A stretch of DNA of 64,000 nt from Rhizomys pruinosus (taxonomy: Eukaryota; Chordata; Mammalia; Rodentia; Spalacidae). Below, piece after piece: positions 22,746 through 34,350 of this stretch. A model generated the notes under the pieces. That model searched no databases and was not told the DNA's origin. It saw only the letters and a list, made by a program, of their open reading frames with translations. The position numbers and the translations under genes are program-made. Every line of letters starts with the position of its first letter. Positions within the stretch are counted from its first letter, which is position 1. The stretch lies in the NCBI GenBank assembly GCA_009823505.1, contig VZQC01006311.1, positions 1,134,450 through 1,198,449 on the forward strand, written 5' to 3'.

Positions 22746-22824
22746 GGGCCAGCCTTGGTCTTCTCCTTCCCCCCATGCAGAGGTCTGGGAATTGAATTCA
22801 CTCATGACACTTGGCAGCAAGCAT

Positions 22825-22857
<33 letters not shown>

Positions 22858-22869
22858 ATTATTGTTTAC

Positions 22870-23400
22870 TATTACTATTTTTTTTTTGTCTTTTTGAGAT
22901 AGGTGTCCCATTTAGGTCCCACGCTGGCCTATCGGTAGAGCCGCCATGTGGCCCAGGTGGCCTTTGAATCACCAGAGATATGCCTTTGCCTCTGTCCTCT
23001 GCCTCCTTGCGTGCTGGGATTAAAGGCACGTGCCACCATGACTGGCTCTGTTAGACACAATATATTATATATATATATTTTTTTTTTTTGGTCTTTTCAA
23101 GACAGGGTCTACCTGTAGCTCCGGCTGTCCTGGCACTCACTCTGTAGATCAGGCTGGCCTTGAACTCACAAAGATCCATCTGCCTCTGCCTCCCAAGTGT
23201 TAGGATTAAAGTTGTGCACCACCACGTCCGGCTAGAACATTTTTTTTTTTTTTTTTATCTTTTTGAGACAGGGTCTCCCTGTAGCCCCAGCTGTCTTGGA
23301 ACTCACTCTGTAGACCAGGCTGGCCTTGAACTCACAAAGATCTGCCTGCCTCTGCCTCCTGAGTGCTAGGATTAAAGGTGTGCGCCACCACGCCCAGCTG
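22870..23400 (-). mobile_element. Three B1 SINEs in a row
   Basis: Copies at about 22870-23046 (indel-rich), 23085-23235 and 23252-23400. The last two are clean and close to consensus, so the low-quality stretch ends near 23.05 kb. Confidence 0.85.
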
Positions 23401-23489
23401 GAACAATATTTTTTAAAAAGAAAAAGGAATATATGTCATTCTCATTTAGTAAGTCACTCAGCAGGAAGTTTGTCTCATAATGGTATTTT

Positions 23490-23660
23490 TTTTGTCCTAT
23501 GATATTGTATATTTGTGTATGAATGTATTCCCTGCATACATGTAAGTATACCTGTGTTGTGCCTTGGAACTGGAGTTACAGATGGTTGTTAGCCACCATG
23601 TGGATGCTGGGATTTGAACCTGGGTTCTCTGTAAGAGCAACCATCTCTCTAGCCCCCCTC
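23490..23660 (-). mobile_element. B2 SINE fragment
   Basis: GGAACTGGAGTTACAGATGG through CTCTCTAGCCCC. Confidence 0.7.
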
Positions 23661-23664
23661 CACA

Positions 23665-24225
23665 GTATTTTGTAAGATCATCTGTTTTGCAAAGCCTACA
23701 CATGACAGAATTCCTTCAATAAATTTGTGTGCCATAATTCAGTTCATAGGGGGATAAGGAAAAGGATGGGGGTGATATGAGCAGAGGCATTGTACGGATC
23801 ACTTGGGTTTACATTTAAGAATGAGAGTAGTTTGTAACTGTAGTGAAAAAAAAAGTATGTTCTCTTCAAGATTGCTTATATAAATACAACAGCTAGAATT
23901 ATTGAAGAGCTAGAACATAGGGCTGTATCTTCGATTTGAAATCAGTATTTATAGATTGGATGTGCTCCAGATATTTTTGTATGGCATCTGGGCAGCTTGT
24001 CATGTTCAGAGGACATTATCCATTACAGGTGCATCTATCTTTAAACCTGGAAAATAGAGATAAAAAAATTGAGTTATGTTTATATTCTAATTTATGTGTG
24101 TATCAAGTTATTTTACATTATTATGTCATTCTTTTGTCATTGTTTTGTACGCTATCTTGTATGTATGTGCCTATATGTGGTGCTGGGGGTGGCATAACTT
24201 TATAGACTGTAAAAAATTAGAGTAC
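23665..24225. other. NDC1 intron, unique
   Basis: No gene or young repeat was recognised. Confidence 0.5.
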
Positions 24226-24227
24226 AG

Positions 24228-24376
24228 CTGTGTATGGTGGCGCAAACCTTTAATCCCAGCACTTGGGAGGCAAAGGCAGGTGGATCCCGGTGAGTTCTAG
24301 TTCCAGGGGCAGCTGTGGCTACAGGGAGACTTTGTCTCAAACAAACAAACAAACAAACAAACAAACAAACAAACAA
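24228..24376 (+). mobile_element. B1 SINE with (CAAA)n tail
   Basis: A 5' GTGTATGGTGGCGCAAACC, an internal deletion, then a tetranucleotide tail at 24338-24376. Confidence 0.85.
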
Positions 24377-24389
24377 AAAAAGAATCTAT

Positions 24390-25475
24390 TGGATCCAGGT
24401 AGTAAATAATGACTGTTTTTCTTGGTATAACAGCATTAATCAAGTGTGTGAGAAAATTGAAGTGAAAAATATCTTTCCATTTTGACTCGGTGCTATTTAA
24501 CATTGCCAAGTGTGTCTCTGAACACTACCTCCTATAATGCCTAAAAGTATTTCAAAGTATGTTCCTGTCTTAGAAAATGATCTGATTGTTGTGAAAGAAC
24601 AAGTGATTAGACTTGAAGTTGACATACTGAGCACATGCATTTTGTTCCTTCTCCAAAATCTACTAAAGTACAGTGAAAGAATTTTTAAAATATATAAATC
24701 CATAACTAGAAGAAAATTAACAGCAGCAAACTTTTTGAAGTTAGAAAGCAGATCTTAAAGGCAAACCCTAAGCAGGCAGTGGTAAAAGCTCTGGGTAGCT
24801 CTGCAACCTAGGTCAGTTACCAAAAGAAAGGGGTGCAGAACCCTCTTAGACCCTTAGTTCCTTTGCTACTGATTGTTCCTTGAGAGACTAGAATATGGGG
24901 CTGGACTGGGAGAGGCCTGACACAGTGTAGAACTGTGTTAAGTATACAGGTAAGTTTCATAGAACCCTGGCAGCTAGCCCTTAGAAGACTGTTCTCAGAG
25001 AACTCTGAGCACTGCAGGGAAAAGACTTATAGTGTAGAGTTTACCCAAGAGTTCCTGCAGATCATCTTCTGTGACACTTAGCTTTCGTCAGCTCCTTTTA
25101 GGAGGCCCCATTTGCTGCCAGGAGCCAAGCATCACCATATTTCTAAGGAAAGCTCTAACATAGATCATAGAGACCAAAAGAAGCAAAGGGAAGAATATAA
25201 AAACAGAAGAGCTATCATCAAAATCTGCACAACAAAAGTAGGATGCTGAAAGTAAAAAGATGACATACAAGGCTCTTGAAATAAAAAGCGTCATGGCAGA
25301 AATAGTTTGAACTTTTGTTCTTTGATGATTATATCTATAGCTGTAAATAAAACCTTGTATTGTTATTTCTTGCTACTGTAAATATTAACTTGCCATTATA
25401 AATGCCATTATAAACATACTTAGTCTTTATTTTTTCCCTTTTAATGTAGTTATGCTATTTTAAAATTACATTTTT
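24390..25475. other. SINE-free NDC1 intron segment
   Basis: Just over 1 kb without B1 or B2. A short open frame at 24537-24758 (73 codons) has no recognisable similarity or splice context, so I do not call it a gene. Confidence 0.5.
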
Positions 25476-25479
25476 ACGG

Positions 25480-25754
25480 GCTGAAGAGATGGCTCAGTGG
25501 TTAAGAGTACTTACTGCTCTTGAAGAGGATCCAGATTTGGTTCCTGGCATCTACATGGTGGCCCACAAGTTCTGGGGCAAAACATGAATAACACATAAAG
25601 TAAAAGTAAATAAATTAAAAAAAAATTACATCGCCAGGTGTGGTGGCACACACACAACCTTTAATCCTAGCACCAGGGAGGCAGAGGTAGGCGGATTTCT
25701 GTAAGTTCAAGGCCAGCCTGGTCTACATAGTGTGTTCCAGGACAGCTGGGGCTA
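25480..25754 (+). mobile_element. B2 fragment then B1 SINE cut by an assembly gap
   Basis: B2 at about 25480-25628 with an internal deletion, and B1 from about 25633 into the N run at 25755. Confidence 0.75.
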
Positions 25755-25795
25755 NNNNNNNNNNNNNNNNNNNNNNNNNNNNNNNNNNNNNNNNN
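25755..25795. other. Assembly gap (41 N)
   Basis: Run of N inside a B1 tail, followed by a CA/TA microsatellite. Confidence 1.
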
Positions 25796-25942
25796 TATAC
25801 ACACACACATATAAATATATATATATATAAACTAGTTTGGTAAATAGCTTTATTTTTGTAATGTTGAAAATGTCGGTACTTTTTGCTGAGTCCTCCCTGC
25901 TGTTGCTTGTGGTATCTGCTTCACTTTCGTCTTTGCATCTCA

Positions 25943-26122
25943 AGGCTATCCCTCTGGGCTTTTGCTGGGCTATAGAAAGTGATGAAGCCCTGAAATAATT
26001 ATAGGCTATCCCTCTGGGCTTTTGCTGGGCCATAGAAAGTGATGAAGCCCTGAAATAATTATAGGCTATCCCTCTGGGCTTTTGCTGGGCCATAGAAAGT
26101 GATGAAGCCCTGAAATAATTAT
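25943..26122. repeat. 60-bp tandem repeat, three copies
   Basis: Copies start at 25943, 26003 and 26063, with AGGCTATCCCTCTGGGCTTT as common start. The first differs from the others by one base (CTATAG for CCATAG). The unit is a multiple of 3, so one minus-strand frame stays open by chance. Confidence 0.95.
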
Positions 26123-26209
26123 TTTCAAATTGTTGTGACTGTTTCACTAAAGAACTTATGTCTTTGTATGTGTGTTTATTTATATATCTGTCATAAAAAT
26201 CACTAGTTA

Positions 26210-26560
26210 AACTAGTGATGGTGCACGCCTTTAATCACAGCACTCGGGAGGCAGAGGTAGGTGGATCTCTGTGGGTTCAAGGCCAGCCTGGTCTACAGAG
26301 TGAGTTTCAGGACAGGTGGGGCTATAGGGAGACCCTGTCTCAAAAAGAAAAACAAAAACAAAAAAAACTTTTAAATTTATTTTTATTTTTCATATTTTAT
26401 TTTGTATGTGCGTGATGAGTTTATGTTGAGGTTAGAGGACGACTTGTAGGAAGTCGTTTCTCTCCTTCTACCTTATGGGTTCTGGGAATTGAACTGGACT
26501 TGTCAGGCCTGGCAGCAAGCACCTTTACCCACTGAGACATCTTGAAAACCATCTTGCCTG
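26210..26560. mobile_element. B1 (plus) then old B2-like SINE (minus)
   Basis: B1 at about 26212-26366 and an old B2/B3 at about 26370-26540, ending close to the NDC1 exon at 26615. Confidence 0.75.
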
Positions 26561-26614
26561 CCCTGGCTTTCTTGATAATCTGATCTAAAGTATTTTCTTT
26601 CTTTCTGGGTGTAG

Positions 26615-26775
26615 GCAGTTGACAAGTACTTCAAGCTTCCTCACGCTTCCAGTAAACCACCCCGGATTTCAGGAAGCCTTGTGGATACTTCCTATAAAAC
26701 ATTAAGATTTGCCTTCAGAGCCTCACTGAAAACTGCCATCTATCGAATAACTACCACATTTGGTGAACATTTGAA
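26615..26775 (+). CDS. NDC1: NDC1 coding exon (penultimate)
   Basis: This 161-nt exon has its acceptor AG at 26613-26614 after a TTTCTTTCTGGGTGT tract. It starts in phase 0, consistent with the previous exon, and encodes [20 protein letters not shown] and on to ITTTFGEHL, ending in the first two bases of an Asn codon (phase 2). The donor is GTAAGT at 26776. The peptide is basic and has no membrane helix. It is recognisable as the near-terminal part of NDC1. Confidence 0.94.
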
Positions 26776-26990
26776 GTAAGTGCATTTGTTTTCACCCAGG
26801 ATCCTATCCTGTTTTGAGAGGTTCCTCTGAGACTTGTAAAAGCATACATATTTAAAGTGTTCTGGGACCTTGATTCATTCCCTGAGAATTAACATCTTAA
26901 ATTTAGACTTAGTAGTTATAGTTAAAATTTTTATCACTAGCATTGAGGATTTCTTTCAAATGACAGAAGAGAGAATTGTAAAAGCAGCTA

Positions 26991-26992
<2 letters not shown>

Positions 26993-27040
<48 letters not shown>

Positions 27041-27041
27041 C
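26993..27041. repeat. (GT)n(TA)n microsatellite
   Basis: GT repeat passing into TATATATATA. Confidence 0.9.
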
Positions 27042-27049
27042 ATTACAAA

Positions 27050-28320
27050 AGATTCTTACATAAGGAAAAAAGAAAACATTTAGTGCCTTTCCAGAAAAAC
27101 ATATTAAAAATAATTCCCTTGTTACATTTTGGTCAGGAAACTAAGACTTTGGTCCTTGGGTGAGCAGAATATTCCATAAATGAGGCTGAGGCACTTTGTG
27201 AATCATGCTGGAAAAACACCGGCAGATCACAACACCTCCAGAGCCTGAACCAGAGAGAAACCACAAATGCCAGTCCTGTTTATATTTAGTTTCATTGATG
27301 TTTACTGCTTTGCTCCTATGAAATGTTCTAGCTAGACAGGATGAAGGATACTAGTTTCCTAACTAAACTATATTTATGATAATTAGGAATAAGTTATAGA
27401 AGGCTGGAGGGATTGCTCTACTTTTTTGTATGCAGTTAGTAAACAGAACTTCTTTTACTACCAACTTTTAAAAGCAAGAAGCATATTTCCTTTTACTTCT
27501 GCAATACAAGGCAGTGGCAGTAGCAGGTATTTGTTTGGCACTTTGGTTCTCTAGGAGAATATACAATATCCTGTGTCATTGAGATACTAAATTGTTTAAA
27601 GGCAAACAAAAAATTACTAACATCCTGTGCTATCCAATGTGATGACTGTATAGTAGTGTAGCTTTTCATTTCCTTTTCTCAAGTTATACAAATGTGGCAA
27701 CTGAGGCACAGAGCAGTTAAACCCTGTCTTACAGCACAGTAGTACATGCTAGAACTTGAACTTGAAATAAGGCCTTTCTATTTAGAACACTGGTCTGACT
27801 CCAGGGTATACATGTTGATGACATTAGAGAAGAAATAGTTATGTAGATAGATGTGTATCAGTAGAACAAAAGCAGAGGGCATAGGGGGAAATAATGATTT
27901 ATTAGCTAAGAAAGGATGACTGAGGAAAAATTAGGAGGATGAAATTCTTTCTCCATGAGTTTTTTTTGCTCAATTGTAGTACAGAGTGGTATGGGGAAAG
28001 AACCTTAGATCTTTCTTATTAAAACGTTATTAAAACATCTGGAGTCATGTCTGGTTACATCACTTCATTTACTATCTCTGTGGATCTATAACCTTATGAG
28101 TTAAAGCAGCTTACCCACAATAATGGAAGTAGTAAGTAATTCAGGCCCAAATCTTTCTAACCCTGGAGTTAAATCTGCGTCTTGTGCTTTTAACCCATGA
28201 GTTATATGAATTCTGAGCTCTGAGTCTTCATGATAGCATTTAGGCTCTTGTTTTGCTTTGGTGTTAAAAAAAAAAAAAGGGATCATTCACATATGAAAGG
28301 TCCACTATATAGTGCGTATT
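27050..28320. other. NDC1 intron, unique, SINE-free
   Basis: About 1.25 kb without a recent repeat; no gene signal was seen. Confidence 0.5.
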
Positions 28321-28324
28321 CTTT

Positions 28325-28480
28325 TTTTTTTTTTTGGTCTTTTTGAGGCAGGGTCTCCCTGTAGCCCCAGCTGTCCTGGAACTCACTCTGTAGACCAGGC
28401 TGGCCTTGAACTCCCAAAGATCCACCTGCCTCTGCCTCCCAAGTGCTAGGATTAAAGGCATGTGCCACCATGCCCGGCCA
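28325..28480 (-). mobile_element. B1 SINE (young)
   Basis: Flanked by ATATAGTGCGTATTCT on both sides (28307-28322 and 28480-28495), a clear target duplication. Confidence 0.95.
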
Positions 28481-28626
28481 TATAGTGCGTATTCTAAGAA
28501 CTATTATAACTATGTAATACCTAAGTCTTCATCCAAAGCTCTACTTCCGAAACCAGGTATAAGTGAGTAAACTCTTGAGCCATGACAATGAACCCAAGTC
28601 ACTTGAGACACTTACCTGCTTACTAT

Positions 28627-28867
28627 TTTTTTTATTCAGGGTTTCCCTTTAGTCCCAGCTGGCCTGGAGCTCACTCTGTAGACCAGGCTGGCCTTGAATT
28701 CACAGAGATCTGCATGCCTCTGCCTCCCAAGCACTGGAATTAAAGGCGTGTGCCACCCATGCCCAGCCAAAGACGGTTCTTAGCCTCCATTTGGGTGCTG
28801 GGAATCGAACCCGGGTCCTCTACAAGAGTAGTCAGTGTTCTTAACTGCTGAGCCATCTCTCCAGCCC
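28627..28867 (-). mobile_element. Dimeric B2-head/B1 SINE, copy 4
   Basis: B1 at about 28637-28768 joined to a B2-type head at about 28768-28867 ending CTCTCCAGCCC. The junction is GCCCAGCCAAAGACGG, with two or three bases changed from the standard TTAAAGAC. Confidence 0.75.
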
Positions 28868-28884
28868 TTTGATTTTTTTTTTTT

Positions 28885-29128
28885 AATTTTAAATTTAATT
28901 TTATTTTTGTATGTGTATGAATTTACTGTCTGCATGTAGGTTTGTGCACCCGTGTCGTGCAATGCCTCGGAAGTCAGAAGAGGGTCTCGGATTCCCCTGG
29001 AACTGGAGTTCTCCTGGAATTGGAGTTACAGACAGTTCTTAGCCGCCATGTGGGTGCTGGGGATCGAACTCGGGTCCTCTGCAAGAGTAGTCTGTGCTCT
29101 TAACCGTTAGGCCATCTCTCCAGCCCCG
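28885..29128 (-). mobile_element. B2 SINE, long variant (young)
   Basis: Full length, adjacent to dimeric copy 4. The flanks share TTTGATTTTTTTTTT / CCGATTTTTTTTTT. Confidence 0.9.
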
Positions 29129-29764
29129 ATTTTTTTTTTTAATAAGTTTTGCTGAGTATATTTGAGGTTGAAAACCTGATACTGTAGAATACACATAGAT
29201 AGCAAGTAAAGTAAATTAATATTAATTTGGTGATAATTAATTTGGTAATATTAATTTTTCTCTCACCTCACATAGTTACTTTTTTTGTTTGCTTTTTACA
29301 GTGCTGGATATTGAACTCAGTGCCTTGTGCATTGCTACTTTTTTCCTTTGACAAAAACAGCTAAAATCTACTTAGTTAACAAAATTTCCAGCACTGTAGT
29401 TTTATTAACAATAGTCCTCATTCTTGTGCTTTTGCTCAGGAGACTACTCATTCTGCATATCTGCTACTTGTGTCCTTTGACCTACACCTCTAGCCACACT
29501 ATCGTGTTGAGATAGGCTCTCACTCTGTAACTCAAGCTGTTCATGAACTCACTGTGGCCTGGAACTCAAGGTGATCCCTATGCCTTGCCCTTCTTTCTGA
29601 GTGGTGCAGTTACAGGTGTGAGTCACTGTAACCAGCTCCAGTTGCTCTTAATTTAAGCAATTCCCTAACCTGCTAACAGAGGGGAGAGTCATTGGGACAG
29701 GGCCATGGTGTTTGACAGGTAGGATGACAGCCTTGTAAGCCTTCCTAGAGGGCATCTTTCTTTT

Positions 29765-29925
29765 TTTTTTTTTGTCTTTTTGAGACAAGGTCTCCCTGTA
29801 GCCCCAGCTGTCCTGGAACTCACCCTGTAGACCAGGATGGCGTTGAACTCACAAAAATCCTCCTGCCTCTGCCTCTGCCTCCTGAGTGCTAGGATTAAAG
29901 GCGTGTGCCACCACACCCGTCAAGG
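29765..29925 (-). mobile_element. B1 SINE (young)
   Basis: AGGGCATCTTTC occurs before (29750-29761) and after (29923-29934) as a target duplication. Confidence 0.93.
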
Positions 29926-29987
29926 GCATCTTTCATAGTGGAATGATTCCATTAGAGGTTGCTGTGTGGTGTCAGAAAGCCAAGATG

Positions 29988-30205
29988 GGGCTGGACAGAT
30001 GGCTCAGTGGTTAAGAACACTGGCTGCTCTTGCAGAGTGGTCTTGCAGAGGGACCCGGGTTTGATTCCCAATACCCACTTGGCTCTAGTTCTGAAGGATC
30101 TGACTCCTTTTGACCTCCACAGGCATTGCATGACACGGTACACTTTCCTACATGCAGGTAATACTCATACAAATAAAATAAAAATTAATATTAAAAAATG
30201 ACAAA
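29988..30205 (+). mobile_element. B2 SINE
   Basis: GGGGCTGGACAGATGGCTCA to an AAATAAAATAAAA tail; the internal TCTTGCAGAG is duplicated. Confidence 0.88.
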
Positions 30206-30209
30206 AAAG

Positions 30210-30968
30210 CAGAGATGATCACAAGGGATTTTATGATAATATTTGGTGAGGTATTAAAGTAAAACTATTGTGATACTTAAAAGGTGACCTTTCAGCTATC
30301 TGGAATTTTATCATTCATCAGTGATATATTACTAATTAAGAACTGGAAAACCAACATTTTTATTGTATTCAGTTTTTGTCCAAAAGTTTGAAAAGAAGTT
30401 TTGTAGCCTGCTTTCTGTCAAGGTAATGTATTTTTGTGGTGGGAGGGTAGAAGGAGAACTTAGTCCCCATCTACAACATATGTTCAAAGGGAAAAGTAAA
30501 TCCAAACCACCAAGCTGTTACCTTTGAAAGTGATTAATGGAATCTATTGTGTTTTAACCAAACATTTTAGTTTAAAGGATTTTATATTAAAGGCAATTCA
30601 AATACTCCACAATTCAAAGATAATGTTTGGATCTGGTTTAAATAAAATAATAAAATCCAGAAAATCTACTGCAAGGCCTGGAACTCTGCACAGCAGGTTC
30701 CATAGCAGAGCAGGTTAGAGTTGATGCCTGCACTTGTCAGTCTTAATTTGCTTTGGTCTGTCAGAAGGTAGAAGCATGCCTTTGCCCAATACAAACCTCC
30801 TCTTCATTAGATTAAAAATGTTTTCATCCTCCTTTTTCAGAAGTACTAAATAAGTGAAGATTTCTATTCATTTTTAATTGTTTTGAAAAATATTAACTCT
30901 GTGCTCTGTGGTTCACTTAATATGCTTAATGTAAAATCAAGCTTATGCTTTGCATTTATGTTTCATTT
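30210..30968. other. NDC1 last intron, unique
   Basis: No repeat or gene was recognised up to the terminal exon. Confidence 0.5.
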
Positions 30969-30970
30969 AG

Positions 30971-31034
30971 TGCTGTGCAAGCATCTGCAGAACATCAGAA
31001 AAGACTTCAACAGTTCTTGGAGTTCAAAGAATAG
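30971..31034 (+). CDS. NDC1: NDC1 terminal coding exon and stop codon
   Basis: After acceptor AG at 30969-30970 the first base completes the split Asn codon. The exon then encodes AVQASAEHQKRLQQFLEFKE and a TAG stop at 31032-31034. The charged, Gln-rich end is the expected NDC1 C-terminus. The four exons sum to 390 nt (129 codons plus stop) in one uninterrupted frame, so the gene looks intact here. The exon continues without a splice site into a long 3' UTR. Confidence 0.94.
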
Positions 31035-31261
31035 TTAAGTAATATAAACTGTGTTCATTACACTGCTGATACAACTACAGATGGGACAGTAAATGTTCAG
31101 CATTCTTGGATCAGAAGAAAATGGACTAATTAGATGCTTCCTTTGTCGTGGTGGTTGCTTTGAAAACTATACTTTAATGGGAGAAATCATGGAAAGAAAT
31201 TCTCAGCAGAATAACCCAAAACTGCCTTTTCTGTACCGAATACTTTTTGTGTGTGGGGGGT

Positions 31262-31267
31262 AATAAA
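31262..31267 (+). terminator. Candidate proximal poly(A) signal of NDC1
   Basis: AATAAA lies 228 bp after the stop codon, with a TGT- and CT-rich stretch some 40 bp further on. It would give a short 3' UTR. Usage is unproven. Confidence 0.4.
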
Positions 31268-31800
31268 ATCTATTCAACTTTACAGGAACATCTATGACAG
31301 TGGAACTGTCTCTTGTTATATAACTTTGATAAGAATTTCTCACTATTGTTTTTAGAATGTATTTTGGAAAAGAGCAGAGCCAGCTCAGAAGTTAAAATAG
31401 GGTGACTTGATACTGTCATCCTGAGTTTAGCTCTTTGTAAACTCAAAATACATAAACTTAAGATTAGTTTGTTTACTGAAGGATAAAAATGGTAACAGTG
31501 GAGGAAAATTCACAGTAAAAATACTGTCTACAGGACATATTTTGTTAATCTGTTAGGTTGTGTTTTTGTTTCCAGGGACAAATTAAATTTGCATGATTGT
31601 CCAAAAAGAGTCTCAATTTACAGATGCTAACTCTATGTAAAGGAATGTGGAAAAATTGAGTTCTAAAGTTACAAGATTAAACATTCACATTTGGTTTTTG
31701 AGAAATGATTGACCAACATTTATGAATTTATTTTGTATCATGTTAGTAAACACTGAGAATGTGCGTATTTTCTCAATCGGTTTTGCTTTCTTTTTTCTGA

Positions 31801-31806
31801 AATAAA
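31801..31806 (+). terminator. Candidate second poly(A) signal of NDC1
   Basis: AATAAA followed within about 20 bp by TGGTTGTAGTTTTT, a GT/T-rich element typical downstream of cleavage sites. Confidence 0.4.
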
Positions 31807-33566
31807 ACATTAAGTGGTTGTAGTTTTTCAACTGAGAGAAAAGGTTTTGGAAGCAAATCCAGGAAGCTTTCCTTTATTCTTTGTAGTTCATCTTCACCAG
31901 ATCAAACGATTTTGTGAGGCTTGTCTGTCTTCACAGAGAGAGCAGTATCTTCTGTGTTACCTGGCTAATTAAAATGTTTAACAAGACCATCTTTAAAGCC
32001 AGAGACAACTTAGTCATTAAATAGCAAGTGAAACCAAAATGTCAGAAGCTTCATTGTATTCAGGAATATGAGTAGGTCCCAGATAAAGTGTGGTAATTTT
32101 ACAATTTTTAGATCACTTCTGTGGAGATGAAAGATTGGTGGTCCTGCTGGCAGATATTATTGAACTAGCTTTGGACCAAATGCTTCTTCATAGTTCTTTT
32201 CCTATTATCTTTTCCCTCTAATGTCTTCAAAAATTTCCTTTAAAGTCAGCACGGTGTTGTACATGAGTCTTAAATGCGGTATAGTGGTATGTATGTCTAC
32301 CATTTGTGTGTTTCCTTGATGTATTATATCTTTAAAATAGTGAATTTTGGCTTCACGCCCTCTTGCCCCTTCAACCAGCACATGCCAAATTATAAATGAA
32401 TCCTGCTGGCCTTAAAAATATCTTCACAGAGGAGTTTGAGATTGTCAAGTGTTAGGTATTTAAGTCCCCTCCTACCTTTAGTCGATCCTTTTTTTTTTTT
32501 CTTCAGTGTGAAAGTTGAATTTCCATTGTGTTAGTTTTTTACAGACCAGAAAAGTTTGGCTAGATTAACTGAGAACTGATTAACTGAGAACTGTTGTGTT
32601 CCATGTATTAATGCTGTAAGCTTTTCATATTCCCTGGCTACCCCTGACTAAAACATTTTGGAGGACAAGGCTTAATCTTCTGGTTCCATTAAATAATTGT
32701 GGTATTTAATTCATTGGATTCCTGAAACAGAAGAGGGAACAGTTCCTTTAAACTTGGGTGACTTACTCAAATGAAATGTATGGTTTGGTTTAGGTTCTTT
32801 CCATTTCCCATATACTCTGGGCAAAAGTATATTTGGTGAGTAGTATGAATGTTTCTAGATATGCTGTGTATGAAATATAGGCCACATTTTGTCTGCCTGG
32901 TGGAGAACAGGACACTGCCTACCCCCTCAGATCTGTATGGTGTCTGGTAGGTGAAAGGGTCAGTTCTTTTCCTCCACTGTGTGTTGGTAATCTACGTGCC
33001 AGCTGTTGGGTAAGGGTGTCCTTAAAAGGCACTTTTACTCTTGCATGTAAAGAGGACCCGATTGAGGTCAAGAGGAGAGAAATATTTTCTTTGCTGAAGT
33101 TGCATCCTGCCTACAAACCTACTGATGTCGGGACATTGACCTGAAAATTAGTGCCTTTAAAAAAGCCTTTCTCTAGCTGTCAGTACAAAAGATGATTTTA
33201 TCAATGCCTGTAATGTTTGTGGGACTCTATTGGAACATACAAAGCCATGAAGTTTATTTTGCAGAGATGTGGGAAACTGTCTTAAAATAAACTGGTGAGT
33301 AGACATGGATAAGCAGCAGTTTGTCCCTTTGCTGGATTTCTTTGTGTGTGTATGTTTTTGTGTGTGCGTGCGCATCTGTGTCTTTCTATAAATATTTATG
33401 ATCTGTTTATATCTTTTGTATATCATTGATAAGGAGTCGGTAGAAAAAATGATGAATTTTAAAAATGTGACTGTTTATTCAAATATGTGCCTATAAATTG
33501 ATTTATTTAATTTTTTGTGTGTGTATGCTTCCTTAACTACTGAAGCTTAGTCTCAGAGTTGTTGCT

Positions 33567-33572
33567 AATAAA
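33567..33572 (+). terminator. Candidate distal poly(A) signal of NDC1
   Basis: AATAAA in TGCTAATAAAACTTGG, near the end of the SINE-free stretch. A similar hexamer is at 33286-33291. Either could define the longest 3' UTR. Confidence 0.35.
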
Positions 33573-33974
33573 ACTTGGAAGGGTTTTAACAGTTTGAATA
33601 ACCAGGTTTTACCCTTAACCAGAGTAATTTGGTGGGTGATCTATATTTAGTGGTAATGCTACAAAGGTCTCTTTTCTTTGTCTTGGCTTTTTCTTCCAAA
33701 ACTAAACAGAAAATGCAGGTGCTGAAAGGCATCTCTTAACAGAGGTTTCTTTTCTTGCCAAAATAGTATTTCTAAATAGATCATATTTCCCAGGCTAACA
33801 GTTATGTCTGTCAACTTGACTTAATTTAGTTTGAACTTCACCTCACAGCAGATGAGGTACACTAAGGCTATGTCGTGCTCTCCTAACCTCTAGTTATCTT
33901 TAAAACTGAACATTTAAATCACAGGTTTCATTGTCAATTAACCAACTATTCTTAGAAAGTTGTTTATAACCATT

Positions 33975-34350
33975 CTAATTTTTATTACTGTTTTGAAGAC
34001 AGGGCCCTGCTGTGTAGTCCAGGCTGGCCTTAAACCATGGTGATCTTCCTGGTCCTGAGTGCTAGCTGTGTTTCACCATGTCTAGCTTCTGACAATCCTT
34101 TGAAAATAAGCAAATTCTGGGGCTGGAGAGATGGCCTAGTGGTTGAGAGCGTCGACTGCTCTTGCAGAGGACCTGGGTTTGATCCCCAGCACCCAAATGG
34201 CGGCTGAGAACCGTCTGTAACTCCAGATCCAGGGGAATCCGACGCCCGCTTCTGACCTCCGAGGCATTGCATGACATGGGTGCACAGACCTACATGCAGA
34301 CAGTACATTCATACCATACAAAATAAAATAAAATATAACATTTAAAAAAA
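33975..34350. mobile_element. Old B1 (minus) then B2 SINE, short variant (plus)
   Basis: B1 relic at about 33990-34085 and B2 at 34120-34350. The flanks AAGCAAATTCT (34108 and 34354) duplicate the B2 target. Confidence 0.85.

Larger units (their letters stand above)
31035..33600 (+). other. NDC1: NDC1 3' UTR (extent inferred)
   Basis: No B1 or B2 occurs from the NDC1 stop to about 33.95 kb, although the rest of the locus carries one roughly every 500-700 bp. That fits transcribed 3' UTR. AATAAA hexamers lie at 31262-31267, 31801-31806, 33286-33291 and 33567-33572, so several poly(A) sites are possible. The true end cannot be fixed from sequence alone. The boundary given is just after the last hexamer and is an inference. 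Confidence 0.55.

Noticed and set aside
24537..24758. 73-codon open frame in SINE-free intron DNA
   Set aside because: AT-rich sequence with no recognisable similarity and no splice context; length compatible with chance.
25752..26147. 131-codon minus-strand frame with NYFRASSLSMAQQKPRGIAY repeats
   Set aside because: It comes from the 60-bp triplication and runs into the N gap; not a gene.
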